Positions 9,224-17,690 of a stretch of 64,000 nucleotides of DNA are shown here, piece after piece. Origin of the DNA: an uncultured Bacteroidota bacterium. GTDB taxonomy: Bacteria; Bacteroidota; Bacteroidia; UKL13-3. Within the stretch, counting starts at the first letter, position 1; the number at the start of each line of letters is the position of its first letter. Position numbers and translations under genes: made by a program. The notes beneath the pieces were generated by a model that was not told the origin of the DNA, did not search any database, and saw nothing but the letters and a program-made list of their open reading frames with translations. The stretch covers positions 1 to 64,000 of the forward strand of contig CAINMV010000023.1 in the NCBI GenBank assembly GCA_903850915.1. The letters run 5' to 3'.

Positions 9224-9928
9224 TTAGTCACGGAACTCATAACCTACCCCACGGTGTGAGATAAAGTGCTTGGGGTTATGGGGTTCTTCCTCAAAATTAC
9301 GACGAAATGAGAGAATAAAATTATCAATGGTACGAGTGATGGGAGCCACTTTATACCCCCATACCGTATGTAAAATATTTTCACGGCTTATTACTATACC
9401 TTTGCTCTCAATTAACAATTTAAGCAAAAGCATCTCACGTTTGGTAAGTTTAAATTTTTCGTTCACGCCTTCAGCCTCATAAGTTTCAAAGTTTACAATA
9501 TTCTTTTTGCCAAATTTATAGACACTACCTACTTTTTGTGAAGCTACTGCTCGTGCGTCTTTAGCAATTAAATTTTGAATTCTTAATAAAAGCTCCTCTA
9601 AATTAAAAGGTTTTGTAACGTAATCATCCCCCCCTCTTTTAAGTCCCATTACTTTATCTTCACTTGTGTTCTTAGCAGATAAAAAGAGCACCGGCAGCGT
9701 TGCATTATGTATTCGAATATTTTCGCAAAGTCGGATGCCGTCCATATCAGGAAGCATCACATCAAGCAAAACCAAATTGTAATCATTGCTTTCCTTGAAT
9801 AATTTCATCGCAGAGGCAGCATTACCAACGGCATCTACAAGGTATCCATCTAATTCTAAATTCAATTTTAGTGCTTCTTGTAGATGAACTTCATCTTCAA
9901 CTAAAAGTATTTTCTTTTTGTCTGACAT
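9224..9928 (-). CDS. OmpR-family response regulator
   Basis: DNA-binding response regulator of 234 residues. The receiver domain covers about 1-120, with the acidic pair in LLVEDE, phospho-acceptor Asp 56 in LLDVMLPDMDG, the Ser/Thr position in LFLSAK, and Lys 106 in YVTKPF. A winged-helix OmpR/PhoB effector domain follows (about 135-234), including VSSFRRNFEEEP-like trans-activation loop residues and the C-terminal hairpin HRGVGYEF. It is encoded 50 bases downstream of the histidine kinase gene on the same strand, so the two form a two-component pair. Target genes cannot be deduced from the window. Confidence 0.95.
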   Translation of the reverse strand: MSDKKKILLVEDEVHLQEALKLNLELDGYLVDAVGNAASAMKLFKESNDYNLVLLDVMLPDMDGIRLCENIRIHNATLPVLFLSAKNTSEDKVMGLKRGGDDYVTKPFNLEELLLRIQNLIAKDARAVASQKVGSVYKFGKKNIVNFETYEAEGVNEKFKLTKREMLLLKLLIESKGIVISRENILHTVWGYKVAPITRTIDNFILSFRRNFEEEPHNPKHFISHRGVGYEFRD

Positions 9929-9978
9929 GGTGGTTTTTTTTACGTAACCAATAATTTTTTTTAATAAAACCTTTAAAA

Positions 9979-11124
9979 TTAACCATTAATAAACTCTATT
10001 TCAAAAATTGTCCCTTTAGGTTTGTTATCGGCAATGGACACTTTAGCATTGTGTTTTTTTAATACTTCTTTGACAATATAGAGGCCTAAACCCGTTCCTT
10101 TTGTTCTTCTTGTATTCTCATTTCCAATACGATAGAATTTATTGAAAACCATATTTTTTTCAGAATCATGAATTCCTATACCTTGGTCGGCGATTTTCAA
10201 TTTGGTTGTTTCACCTTTACAAAGAAAAATTTCCACAACACTTCCAGGTTCAGAATATTTACATGCGTTTTCAATGAGATTGCTTATCACGAGCATCAAA
10301 GTAAAGCGATCTCCAGACACCTCCACGTCAGGCTGGATATCAGAATTAAGGATATACTTACCGTCATTGGCATAACTAAATTTACCAACTTCGTTTTCTA
10401 ACAAATCACTTAAGTTAAACCTATCGAAAATATACTGATAACCACTACTTTCAATTTTTGTCGCAACGAGCACATTTTCAGAGAGTTCGTTCAAACGTTC
10501 GATATCCTTTAAAGAATTTACAATCATGGTATCAATTTGTTCTTTAGTTAAAGAACGTTTTTGCATTGTTTGAAGGTAAAGCTTAATAGAGGCAATTGGA
10601 GTTTTGAACTCATGGGTAACCGAAAGTAAAAAATTACGTTGTTGTTTTTCAGTTGCGATAACCTTTCTGTTGCTGTTTATCACAAACCAAATACCCATAA
10701 GTAGTACAATTAAAAAGGTAATGCCTTCGGCATTCCACATCTGTTCTTTGCGTTTAAATTTGTACCTGATCGAAGCGAAATTTTGCTCCAAATTTACGAA
10801 TCTGACAACAGAATCCAAACTGTTGGAGTGGACAATTTCAATAGGGTCGTTCGGATAATTGGTTGCGAAATAGGCTAAAACCATCGAATCATCTACCTTG
10901 AGCTCGCCACCCGAAAGCTGAAATATCCTGTTGTGTTCGCCATTGAACTCATTTTTAAAAGCATGGTGAAAAAAGTCTTTTTGCAAATCTTGATAGTGTT
11001 CCTCTAAGAGTGATTTATCAGAATTGTAGTTTGAACGACTTAATTCGAATAAGGAATAAAACCACCAGCTAAAAGCAATGAGAATAAAGACCCCAAGAAA
11101 ATAAATAAGTTTGTTGGAGTTCAT
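9979..11124 (-). CDS. Sensor histidine kinase
   Basis: Membrane histidine kinase of 381 residues, partner of the adjacent OmpR-type regulator. Transmembrane helices at about 6-26 and 134-150 enclose a periplasmic sensor of roughly 105 residues that I do not recognise; no HAMP domain is obvious. The dimerisation/phospho-acceptor motif is SVTHEFKTPIASI with His 171. The catalytic domain has the N box (SNLIENACKYSEPGS), G1 (ADQGIGI), F box and G2 (KGTGLGLYIV). I start at the ATG at 11124, not the TTG at 11163, because the TTG version adds 13 residues before the first membrane helix and spans a TATATTCG promoter-like box. Confidence 0.93.
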   Translation of the reverse strand: MNSNKLIYFLGVFILIAFSWWFYSLFELSRSNYNSDKSLLEEHYQDLQKDFFHHAFKNEFNGEHNRIFQLSGGELKVDDSMVLAYFATNYPNDPIEIVHSNSLDSVVRFVNLEQNFASIRYKFKRKEQMWNAEGITFLIVLLMGIWFVINSNRKVIATEKQQRNFLLSVTHEFKTPIASIKLYLQTMQKRSLTKEQIDTMIVNSLKDIERLNELSENVLVATKIESSGYQYIFDRFNLSDLLENEVGKFSYANDGKYILNSDIQPDVEVSGDRFTLMLVISNLIENACKYSEPGSVVEIFLCKGETTKLKIADQGIGIHDSEKNMVFNKFYRIGNENTRRTKGTGLGLYIVKEVLKKHNAKVSIADNKPKGTIFEIEFING

Positions 11125-11129
11125 ACTTG

Positions 11130-11137
11130 CGAATATA
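11130..11137 (-). promoter_or_regulatory. Possible -7 box TATATTCG of the histidine kinase operon
   Basis: On the minus strand a TAnnTTCG box ends 5 bases before the ATG at 11124. It supports the shorter start and would give an almost leaderless mRNA. No -33 element was seen. Confidence 0.35.
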
Positions 11138-11290
11138 CGTTGGAATGATGATTTTAATAGCAATCAAAATTAAACCTCTTTTTGCATTTTAAGACATCTT
11201 AAGTCTCTCATTTGAAAATTTTACCACATTATGACTCAAGGATATCAAAATAAAAACTGCATTAATTCTTTCAAATTTGAAAGAAAATCG

Positions 11291-11298
11291 TACCTTCG
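11291..11298 (+). promoter_or_regulatory. -7 box TACCTTCG of rpsP
   Basis: TAnnTTCG box 54 bases before the rpsP ATG, leaving an AT-rich leader. A TTTG occurs 11 bases upstream, too close to be a normal -33 element. Confidence 0.45.
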
Positions 11299-11352
11299 CG
11301 CTCATTTTTAAAATTAATCCATTAACCCATAACAATTATTAATTAATTACCC

Positions 11353-11925
11353 ATGGCAACTAAAATCAGACTTCAGCGTTTCGGACGTAAAAACAAGGCC
11401 TATTATCATGTCGTTATAGCCGACTCACATTCACCTCGTGATGGTAAATTTATTGAGCGTATCGGCAACTACAACCCAAACACCAATCCGGCAACTATCG
11501 AAATGAATTTCGAAAGAGCCATGTATTGGTTAAATAATGGCGCAATTCCTTCAGATACAGCAAATGCTATTCTTTCTTATAAAGGTGTTTTGTATAAAAA
11601 CCATTTATTAAAAGGAGTTAAGAAAAATGCATTAACCCTAGAGCAAGCGGAAGAAAAGTTTGCCACTTGGACAGAGGCAAAACTAGCTAAAGTAGAAGCT
11701 AAAAAAGCCAATATCACCGAATCTAAAGTTGCTTCCCGTAAAGCATCTATAGAACAAGAAACTAAAGTTAATATCGCTCGTACTGAGAAATTCGTTGCAA
11801 AACGCAAAGCTGAACTAGAGGCATTAATTGCATCTAAAGAAGCAGAAGCGGCAAATGATGTGGCATCGAATGAAGTAGTAGCTTCTGAGCCTGCTGCAGA
11901 AGAAAACTCTCCAGCAGCTGAATAA
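11353..11925 (+). CDS. rpsP: 30S ribosomal protein S16 with long C-terminal extension
   Basis: Small-subunit ribosomal protein that helps 16S rRNA fold. Residues 1-85 are the conserved S16 core (starting [20 protein letters not shown], then [19 protein letters not shown]). The total of 190 residues is about twice the E. coli length; residues about 95-190 are a Lys/Ala/Glu-rich, probably helical tail ending in an acidic Ala/Glu segment. Long S16 tails occur in Bacteroidota. It is monocistronic, without the usual rimM-trmD-rplS neighbours, with its own promoter box and terminator. Core identity is secure; the tail's role is unknown. Confidence 0.97.
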   Translation: MATKIRLQRFGRKNKAYYHVVIADSHSPRDGKFIERIGNYNPNTNPATIEMNFERAMYWLNNGAIPSDTANAILSYKGVLYKNHLLKGVKKNALTLEQAEEKFATWTEAKLAKVEAKKANITESKVASRKASIEQETKVNIARTEKFVAKRKAELEALIASKEAEAANDVASNEVVASEPAAEENSPAAE

Positions 11926-11945
11926 TTAACAATTATCCTCTATAT

Positions 11946-11982
11946 AAAAGAGCCAATTCTAATTAGAATGGCTCTTTTTTTT
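11946..11982 (+). terminator. Intrinsic terminator after rpsP
   Basis: Hairpin AAAAGAGCCA-ATTCT / AGAAT-GGCTCTTTT with one bulged A, followed by eight T. It begins 21 bases after the rpsP stop. An in-frame ATG of the next gene (11968) lies inside it, which argues against that start. Confidence 0.85.
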
Positions 11983-12075
11983 GTGCAAAAAACTTCAAAT
12001 GGAAAACAAGTAACGATTCCAAATTTGAATTATTCAAGTTATCGTACTGTAAAAAAACATAGCACTCCGATTTCG

Positions 12076-12083
12076 TATCTTTG
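12076..12083 (+). promoter_or_regulatory. -7 box TATCTTTG of the NADH dehydrogenase gene
   Basis: Exact TAnnTTTG match, 10 bases before the ATG at 12094. It fixes the start at 12094 and predicts a leader of only a few bases. No -33 TTG is seen at 17-23 bases. Confidence 0.6.
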
Positions 12084-12093
12084 CACAAAACAA

Positions 12094-13371
12094 ATGGCCT
12101 CTCAAGAAACCCTTCCAACTTCAAAATATAAACGCATCGTTATAATAGGTGGCGGCTTTGGAGGGATTCAATTAGCTAGATCTCTTCAAAATGCGCCTTA
12201 CCAAGTGATTCTAATTGATAAAAATGATTCCCATCAATTTCAACCTTTGCTATATCAAGTGGCCACAGCAGGATTGGACTGGAAGTTAATAAGCTTCTCC
12301 TATTCCTCTATTTTCAAAAAAAACAAGAACGTCCTATTTCGACAAGCTAATGTAGATGAAATATTGCCTGAACAAAACATAATAAATACGTCCATTGGAA
12401 CAATAGACTTCGACTATCTTGTTTTCGCTAATGGTGGCAGGAACAAATACCGAAATAAGGAGAGCCTTCAAGAAATAGTTTACTCCTTAAAAAGCGTAAA
12501 TGAAGCCTTAAGATTACGAAATCATATTATTAAATTTTTTAATGATGAAGAGAATAACTTAGCCCAAAAAGACCTTAAAATGAATCTTGTGGTTATAGGT
12601 GGAGGACCAACAGGCGTAGAAGTAATAGGTGCACTTTCGGAAATGTGCAATTTTATTTTGCGTAAGTGCATGACGGAATATAGCACCAAACAAATACAAC
12701 TATATTTAATTGAGAGTTCGGATCGGATACTGCCAATGTTCGATGAAAAATCGTCGGTAAAAGCGAAATATACTTTAGAAAAACTAGGGATAATTGTACG
12801 AACAAAAACTCATATTGAAAAAATTGATAACGAAGGCATTACTTTAAAAGGTGGCGAAACGATTATAACAAATACAGTTGTTTGCGCCTCAGGTATACAA
12901 GGCAACGCAATAAAGGGTTTTGCCGCAGCATCACAAACAGGGGATCATCGGTTTCGTGTGAATGAATTTAATATGCTGGAAGGCTACAATAATATATTTG
13001 CTATTGGAGACATTGCATTCAGAATTGAGAAACACCATCTTAAAGGCTATCCACAAGTAGCCCAAGTAGCGATACAACAGGCTAAATGTTTAGCCACAAA
13101 CTTTAAAAATCAAACTCTAAATAAACCCTTAAAGCCATTTATATATATCGACTTAGGTAATATGGTAACCCTAGGACGCATTAAAGCAGTGGTAGAAATA
13201 GGTCATTTCAAAATCTATGGAATCCCGGCTTGGTTCATTTGGGCTTTCATGCATTTGATTAGCTTGGTTGGAATAAAAAATAATCTGGCTGTGTTAATCC
13301 GCTGGGTTAGAAGTTATTTCAACTACCATAGCCACCTCAAAACCATTATAAAAAAAAACCGTCAAGTTTAA
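12094..13371 (+). CDS. Type II NADH dehydrogenase (NAD(P)/FAD-dependent oxidoreductase)
   Basis: Single-subunit, non-proton-pumping NADH:quinone oxidoreductase of 425 residues. The FAD-binding Rossmann motif is IVIIGGGFGGIQLA (glycines around 19-24), the NADH-binding motif is VVIGGGPTGVEV, and the FAD-contacting NIFAIGDIA occurs near the end of the second nucleotide fold. The C-terminal region has the amphipathic/hydrophobic stretch (IPAWFIWAFMHLISLVGI) that attaches these enzymes to the inner membrane face. The longer open frame from 11968 is rejected because it starts within the rpsP terminator and spans the promoter. The terC-like gene follows after 7 bases, so they are an operon. Confidence 0.9.
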   Translation: MASQETLPTSKYKRIVIIGGGFGGIQLARSLQNAPYQVILIDKNDSHQFQPLLYQVATAGLDWKLISFSYSSIFKKNKNVLFRQANVDEILPEQNIINTSIGTIDFDYLVFANGGRNKYRNKESLQEIVYSLKSVNEALRLRNHIIKFFNDEENNLAQKDLKMNLVVIGGGPTGVEVIGALSEMCNFILRKCMTEYSTKQIQLYLIESSDRILPMFDEKSSVKAKYTLEKLGIIVRTKTHIEKIDNEGITLKGGETIITNTVVCASGIQGNAIKGFAAASQTGDHRFRVNEFNMLEGYNNIFAIGDIAFRIEKHHLKGYPQVAQVAIQQAKCLATNFKNQTLNKPLKPFIYIDLGNMVTLGRIKAVVEIGHFKIYGIPAWFIWAFMHLISLVGIKNNLAVLIRWVRSYFNYHSHLKTIIKKNRQV

Positions 13372-13378
13372 CTTTATT

Positions 13379-14149
13379 ATGACAATAGTCGCCGACATCA
13401 TACATCATTTCCTTGGTAACGACCTAAGAACATCATTACTTATTATACTGAACTTAATTTTAATTGAAAGTCTATTGAGTATCGACAATGCAGCCGTGCT
13501 GGCTACAATGGTAATGGATCTGCCTTTAAACCAACGTTCACGGGCCTTAAGGATTGGCATTATCTTCGCTTATATTTTCAGAGGATTGTGTTTGTTATTT
13601 GCATCCTACCTCATTAAAATTACATGGTTAAAATTAGTTGGAGCGCTATACCTTCTCTATCTATGCTTTAACTATTTCAAGAAAAAAGAGCCAGAATCAG
13701 AAATCCATCCCGACAGAAGCAAGAGTAAACTATTCAAGTTTCTTCACCAATATCTAGGAACATTTTGGAGTACCGTTGCCATGGTAGAGCTCATGGACTT
13801 GGTTTTTTCGATTGATAATGTATTTGCAGCAGTGGTATATGCCAAAGATAACATATACCTGATTTGGATTGGCGTTTTCATCGGTATCATCACAATGCGA
13901 CTTGTAGCCACCATTTTTGTGAAACTCATGGAAAAGTTTCCTTTGTTAAATACAGCCGCCTTCGTTGTTATAGGATTGTTAGGCTTGAAATTGCTCTTAT
14001 CATTTATCTGCACTACATTTCAACTAACCTCACTTTGTGAGATTTTAGAAAACAAGCAATCTGACTTTTTATTTTCTCTATTTACGCTCCTTGTGTTTTG
14101 CATCCCCATATTAGTAGGATCAAGACATGTACGAAAAAGAGTAAATTAA
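13379..14149 (+). CDS. TerC-family integral membrane protein
   Basis: Polytopic membrane protein of 256 residues with about seven hydrophobic helices. Two copies of the family's acidic signature can be seen: ESLLSIDNAAVLA in the first helix region and LVFSIDNVFAAV in the second half. TerC-family proteins are linked to tellurium resistance and, more recently, to metal (notably manganese) export; neither can be assigned here. It lies 7 bases after the type II NADH dehydrogenase gene. Its TAA stop shares the palindrome TTAA (14146-14149) with the stop of the convergent subtilase gene. Confidence 0.88.
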   Translation: MTIVADIIHHFLGNDLRTSLLIILNLILIESLLSIDNAAVLATMVMDLPLNQRSRALRIGIIFAYIFRGLCLLFASYLIKITWLKLVGALYLLYLCFNYFKKKEPESEIHPDRSKSKLFKFLHQYLGTFWSTVAMVELMDLVFSIDNVFAAVVYAKDNIYLIWIGVFIGIITMRLVATIFVKLMEKFPLLNTAAFVVIGLLGLKLLLSFICTTFQLTSLCEILENKQSDFLFSLFTLLVFCIPILVGSRHVRKRVN

Positions 14150-15819
14150 AAAAGCTTAATAAAGGTTTGATGGGCTTCATTTTCAACAATAAATCCATAG
14201 CGCTTTGTCATTTCAGGCAATTCCATTTCATCGATATAAAAATGTTTGAACTTACGACCAATACATTGCTGAGAGCCAGTTTTAAGAATATTGCCATTGT
14301 CGTCGATTAGCTTAAATCCAAAAACTTGGGTGGTGGCACTATAGATTGTAAAACAAAATAAGTGATCTGCTTTATTGTAGGTAATATTAAAAAGATTATC
14401 CTTGGTTCTGTCGTATGTTGAATCGCCTAGTATAAAATTCGCAAGGTTAAAATCAGGGATTCCCATACCATAAAAAGTATCCGCAATTTCTGCACGATCG
14501 GCACTCCACCGCACAGCGTCTGCAATTTCTTGCGGTGTTTTTGCAGGATGCTCCTGGATGAGACAAGCCACTAAACCGGCAGTGATAGGCGTTGCGAAAG
14601 AAGTACCATCGGCATAACTTACGCCACCAAAAGGAGAGGCAACAGCTGAAGAAACGCCAAGTGCCGTTATGTCTGGCTTAGAAACACCATCAGCTGTTGG
14701 TCCGGTAGAACTAAAGTCGGCAATAGCTCTGTCTAAATTTACAGCACCCACAGTAATTGCATGATGAGCATCGCCAGGAAAACCAATTTTCCGCCACGCT
14801 TTAGCACCATCATTTCCTGCACTGCATACCACAACAATACCTTTACTGAAAGCTAATTCGGCAGCCATAGTAACGAAAGATGTTGCGCCATCAAGGTCGG
14901 AAGGTGAATGGTTCATGTTTAAATCATCAAAGGTATTATACCCTAGCGATGTAGTAATTAAATCAACACCAATACTATCCGCATATTCAGCAGCAACCGA
15001 CCAATTAATTTCTTCAACTAGCTGTTCTGTTTCAGCATCTTCGCTTCGTAATAACAGATATTGGGCCAAGGGGGCTGTTCCGATATAAGTGCCAGAATCG
15101 ACCATTGCCATGCAGCTTAACACCTCAAGCCCATGATCACTTGCATCAAAAACCAAGGTGTCATTATCAACAAAATCATGCATTCCAAGGATCTGATGGT
15201 TTTTTTGCAAATTAATAAACCAAGGTAATTTATTGGCATTGAAATAACCGGCGTCGAGCACAGCAATGGTCACTCCGTTCCCAGTTAACTTTTTTTGATG
15301 CAAGGCTGTTCCTTGCAGCATCTTTATTTGATCGAAGGCCTTGCCATAAATATTTTGACGCGATGATTTGGAATTCTCAACATTTTCGCCAAACACATCT
15401 ATAGGCTCTCCTCCTATCTCGGCATTCAATTCGGCAGACACTTTCGCTTGCTTAGAATATTTTGCAACACATAAAGCATAAGCGACATAGGTATTATCGG
15501 TTATTCGAAGCAGCGCATTGGTATCTTCTACCTCTACCAAAATGCCATTTAACCATTTACTCGAATTTTTAAATTTCACTTTTCTACTGCACACGGCTCG
15601 GATATAGGACTCATTCACTGGCAAATCAGTCTCGTCAATTTTTATTTGAAATTTAGCGCGGCGGAGAATCGCTTTATTTGATAAAAACAACTCTGGTTTT
15701 TTGATGTCAAAGATTGAATTGTTTTTATCTCTAAATTTAATAAAATAGGTGTACGTCTCTTTTTGTGCTTGAGCAATAAGCCCAAATAGCAGTGCGAATA
15801 AGGTAATTAGCTTTCTCAT
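14146..15819 (-). CDS. Secreted subtilisin-like serine peptidase (S8 family)
   Basis: Exported protease of 557 residues. A signal peptide (about 1-18, ending AQAQ) is followed by an N-terminal region of about 150 residues that could be a propeptide, then the S8 domain. The catalytic triad is Asp 189 (AVLDAGYF), His 229 (DASDHGLEV) and Ser 407 (GTSFATPITAG), with oxyanion Asn 336 (CSAGNDG). The last ~90 residues form a beta-rich domain that is not a clear T9SS sorting domain, though a divergent one is possible. Its ATG overlaps the stop of the preceding lipoprotein gene (TAATG), so translation is probably coupled. Substrate unknown. Confidence 0.92.
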   Translation of the reverse strand: MRKLITLFALLFGLIAQAQKETYTYFIKFRDKNNSIFDIKKPELFLSNKAILRRAKFQIKIDETDLPVNESYIRAVCSRKVKFKNSSKWLNGILVEVEDTNALLRITDNTYVAYALCVAKYSKQAKVSAELNAEIGGEPIDVFGENVENSKSSRQNIYGKAFDQIKMLQGTALHQKKLTGNGVTIAVLDAGYFNANKLPWFINLQKNHQILGMHDFVDNDTLVFDASDHGLEVLSCMAMVDSGTYIGTAPLAQYLLLRSEDAETEQLVEEINWSVAAEYADSIGVDLITTSLGYNTFDDLNMNHSPSDLDGATSFVTMAAELAFSKGIVVVCSAGNDGAKAWRKIGFPGDAHHAITVGAVNLDRAIADFSSTGPTADGVSKPDITALGVSSAVASPFGGVSYADGTSFATPITAGLVACLIQEHPAKTPQEIADAVRWSADRAEIADTFYGMGIPDFNLANFILGDSTYDRTKDNLFNITYNKADHLFCFTIYSATTQVFGFKLIDDNGNILKTGSQQCIGRKFKHFYIDEMELPEMTKRYGFIVENEAHQTFIKLF

Positions 15820-16499
15820 TATTTACTCCAATCTATGGCTGTTTGTCGGTAGTATACGCCTTTCTTAATATTATTTTGAACTTCTACAGCATCATTACGC
15901 TTATAAATCATGCCAATATTCTCGGCATAAATTTCCATCGCGAAGCCTTTCTCTACAAAATTATCCTCGGCACTGTCACGCTGCAAAACGGTGATCGTAT
16001 TAAAAAAATCCTTTCCAGGAAGAGAAACTTCACCTTTCACATTCAGATAAGTGTAATCTAATGATGGCAAGTTATTGTATTTATTGCCAGGCCATACCTT
16101 AAACTCATTGGCAGGAAATACAAGTTTCACATAACGAATATTCTCCTCCACCTTTTCAAAATCAGAAGCGGTAATTTTTGATGACCAAACATTTGTAATT
16201 TGCCAAGGCAAGGTATCGATGAGCCTTTGAAACCTTTCTATTCTTGTATTTTCCTGATTTGTACCATCAAAAAAAACACCAGCAATCACCTCTTTAACTT
16301 GAAATTTGAAAGTATCTATTTTTTGAACAGTAATGTTAAAGTCACTAAACACAATAGAATCGACATTATAAATAATCCAGCTTCCTATTTTAGAATTCAC
16401 ATATTCTTTACCATTTACATGCGTATTATTGTCATGGTTTTTTTTACAGGCATTCGATATCAGAAGGAGTGCAAGGAGCAAAAAGAAAACATTCTTCAT
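15819..16499 (-). CDS. Hypothetical lipoprotein upstream of the subtilase
   Basis: I do not recognise a family. The 226-residue product begins with a lipoprotein signal: Lys-Asn, then a Leu-rich core and the lipobox ISNAC with Cys 18. The mature protein starts with a polar KKNHDNN linker and is otherwise beta-rich, with a conserved-looking middle (KFQVKEVIAGVFFDG, VWSSKIT). I start at the ATG at 16499 because the longer version from 16535 puts twelve extra residues before the signal and overlaps the previous gene. It is 7 bases after that gene and overlaps the subtilase start by one base, so all three are probably co-translated. Confidence 0.75.
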   Translation of the reverse strand: MKNVFFLLLALLLISNACKKNHDNNTHVNGKEYVNSKIGSWIIYNVDSIVFSDFNITVQKIDTFKFQVKEVIAGVFFDGTNQENTRIERFQRLIDTLPWQITNVWSSKITASDFEKVEENIRYVKLVFPANEFKVWPGNKYNNLPSLDYTYLNVKGEVSLPGKDFFNTITVLQRDSAEDNFVEKGFAMEIYAENIGMIYKRNDAVEVQNNIKKGVYYRQTAIDWSK

Positions 16500-16506
16500 C
16501 ACTTTT

Positions 16507-16932
16507 TTATTTGGTGAATAGAAGTAGTGTTTCATAAACAGACTTTAATGCAGAGGCATCTTTGGTTAAATCATTCCAAACCACGCGATGCTCGCTAGAT
16601 GAATTTTTTAATGCGATAAAATAATATAGATTCCCTGGGTCGTTAATTTTAATTGAATTTATATTTGCACTTTCCAAAGCCGTTAACAAATCTTTTAGTT
16701 GCGACTTGGATATCGTTTTTATCATCTTTTCGCCTTGCATTAACCTTCCATTCTTTAATAAGCGATACCCTTCGACCGATCCTGTAAATCCGCCACCAGA
16801 ACCAAAGGCAATCTCTGTAAAGTTTTCAATAGTGCAGGATGCAGAATTATTCGAAGCCTTCTGGCTTCTTTTGCAAATAGCGCAAGAAGAAAAAAACAAG
16901 GTGATAAAAAACAAGGATACAATAAACTTCAT
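16507..16932 (-). CDS. Small lipoprotein, possible emfourin-like protease inhibitor
   Basis: A 141-residue lipoprotein: signal core ending in FFSSC with lipobox Cys 17. The mature domain has GSGGGFTGSVEGYRL at about 44-58, a Leu/Ala-rich helix (SQLKDLLTALESA), a strand pair YYFIALKN ... HRVVWND, and a C-terminal helix. This order resembles the emfourin family of small proteinase inhibitors (GGFAG-type opening, helix, then two strands), but I judge this only by eye. It is encoded two genes before a secreted subtilase in the same tight cluster, which fits an inhibitor or immunity role. It could equally be an unrelated Bacteroidota lipoprotein. Confidence 0.65.
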   Translation of the reverse strand: MKFIVSLFFITLFFSSCAICKRSQKASNNSASCTIENFTEIAFGSGGGFTGSVEGYRLLKNGRLMQGEKMIKTISKSQLKDLLTALESANINSIKINDPGNLYYFIALKNSSSEHRVVWNDLTKDASALKSVYETLLLFTK

Positions 16933-16962
16933 AGTTATAATTTATAAAAACAATACAATTGA

Positions 16963-17688
16963 CTAAAATGATGCCGCAACGAACTCTCGTAATTCTTTAT
17001 TTTGATCAACTCGGATAGTATCTTTGGTGCCTTCCCACCATTTATCACCCTTGTTAATATACAATATATTATCACCAATGTCATAAACACTTTTCATGTC
17101 GTGGGTATTAATTATTGTAGTCGTTTTAAATTCTTCTGTGATTTCTTGTATTAGGTTATCGATAACACGAGACGTAAGCGGATCTAATCCAGAGTTAGGT
17201 TCATCGCAAAACAGATAACGTGGGTTTAAAGCAATTGCACGTGCAATGCCTACCCTCTTCTTCATGCCACCGCTTAATTCACTTGGATATTTTGCATTTT
17301 GATTTTCTAATCTCACGTGTTTCAAGCAGAAATTAATTCGATCTATCTGCTCTGGCTTCATCATCGTACTAAACATCTTTAAGGGGAAACCCACATTTTC
17401 TTCGACCGTGAGTGAATCAAACAATGCTGAACTTTGAAACAACATTCCAATTTGCCTGCGTATATCAATTTTATCTTCGTAGCTTAAACTGGTGAAGTCC
17501 TTTTTATCAAAAAGAATACTTCCAGTGTCTGGCAACTCCAATCCTACCATAAGTTTCATTAAAACGCTTTTGCCACTTCCACTAGTACCAATTACCATAT
17601 TGCATTTCCCTGGAAGGAAAGTCATATTTATATTATTAAGCACCTTCTTATCACCAAAGGACTTTGACACATTCGTAATTTCTATCAT
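16963..17688 (-). CDS. ABC transporter ATPase, MlaF-like
   Basis: ATPase subunit of 241 residues. Walker A is GTSGSGKS (34-41), the signature LSGGM is at 138-142, Walker B is YLFCDE (158-163), and the H-loop histidine is in INTHDMKS. The form LSGGMKKRVGIARAIA with DEPNSGLDP is typical of MlaF/Ttg2A ATPases that power phospholipid transport between the membranes. The usual neighbours, an MlaE permease and an MlaD-type MCE protein, are not encoded here. The gene instead starts 2 bases after dapA and is followed by two lipoproteins and a subtilase. Its permease must be elsewhere. Confidence 0.88.
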   Translation of the reverse strand: MIEITNVSKSFGDKKVLNNINMTFLPGKCNMVIGTSGSGKSVLMKLMVGLELPDTGSILFDKKDFTSLSYEDKIDIRRQIGMLFQSSALFDSLTVEENVGFPLKMFSTMMKPEQIDRINFCLKHVRLENQNAKYPSELSGGMKKRVGIARAIALNPRYLFCDEPNSGLDPLTSRVIDNLIQEITEEFKTTTIINTHDMKSVYDIGDNILYINKGDKWWEGTKDTIRVDQNKELREFVAASF

Positions 17689-17690
17689 AA

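Noticed and set aside
11968..12093. Longer N-terminus for the NADH dehydrogenase from the ATG at 11968
   Set aside because: That ATG lies inside the rpsP terminator hairpin, and the extra 42 residues span a consensus TATCTTTG promoter box. The FAD-binding motif begins shortly after the ATG at 12094.
16200..16517. 105-residue plus-strand frame opposite the lipoprotein gene
   Set aside because: Contains runs of mixed composition without a domain and overlaps a lipoprotein gene with a good signal peptide; shadow.
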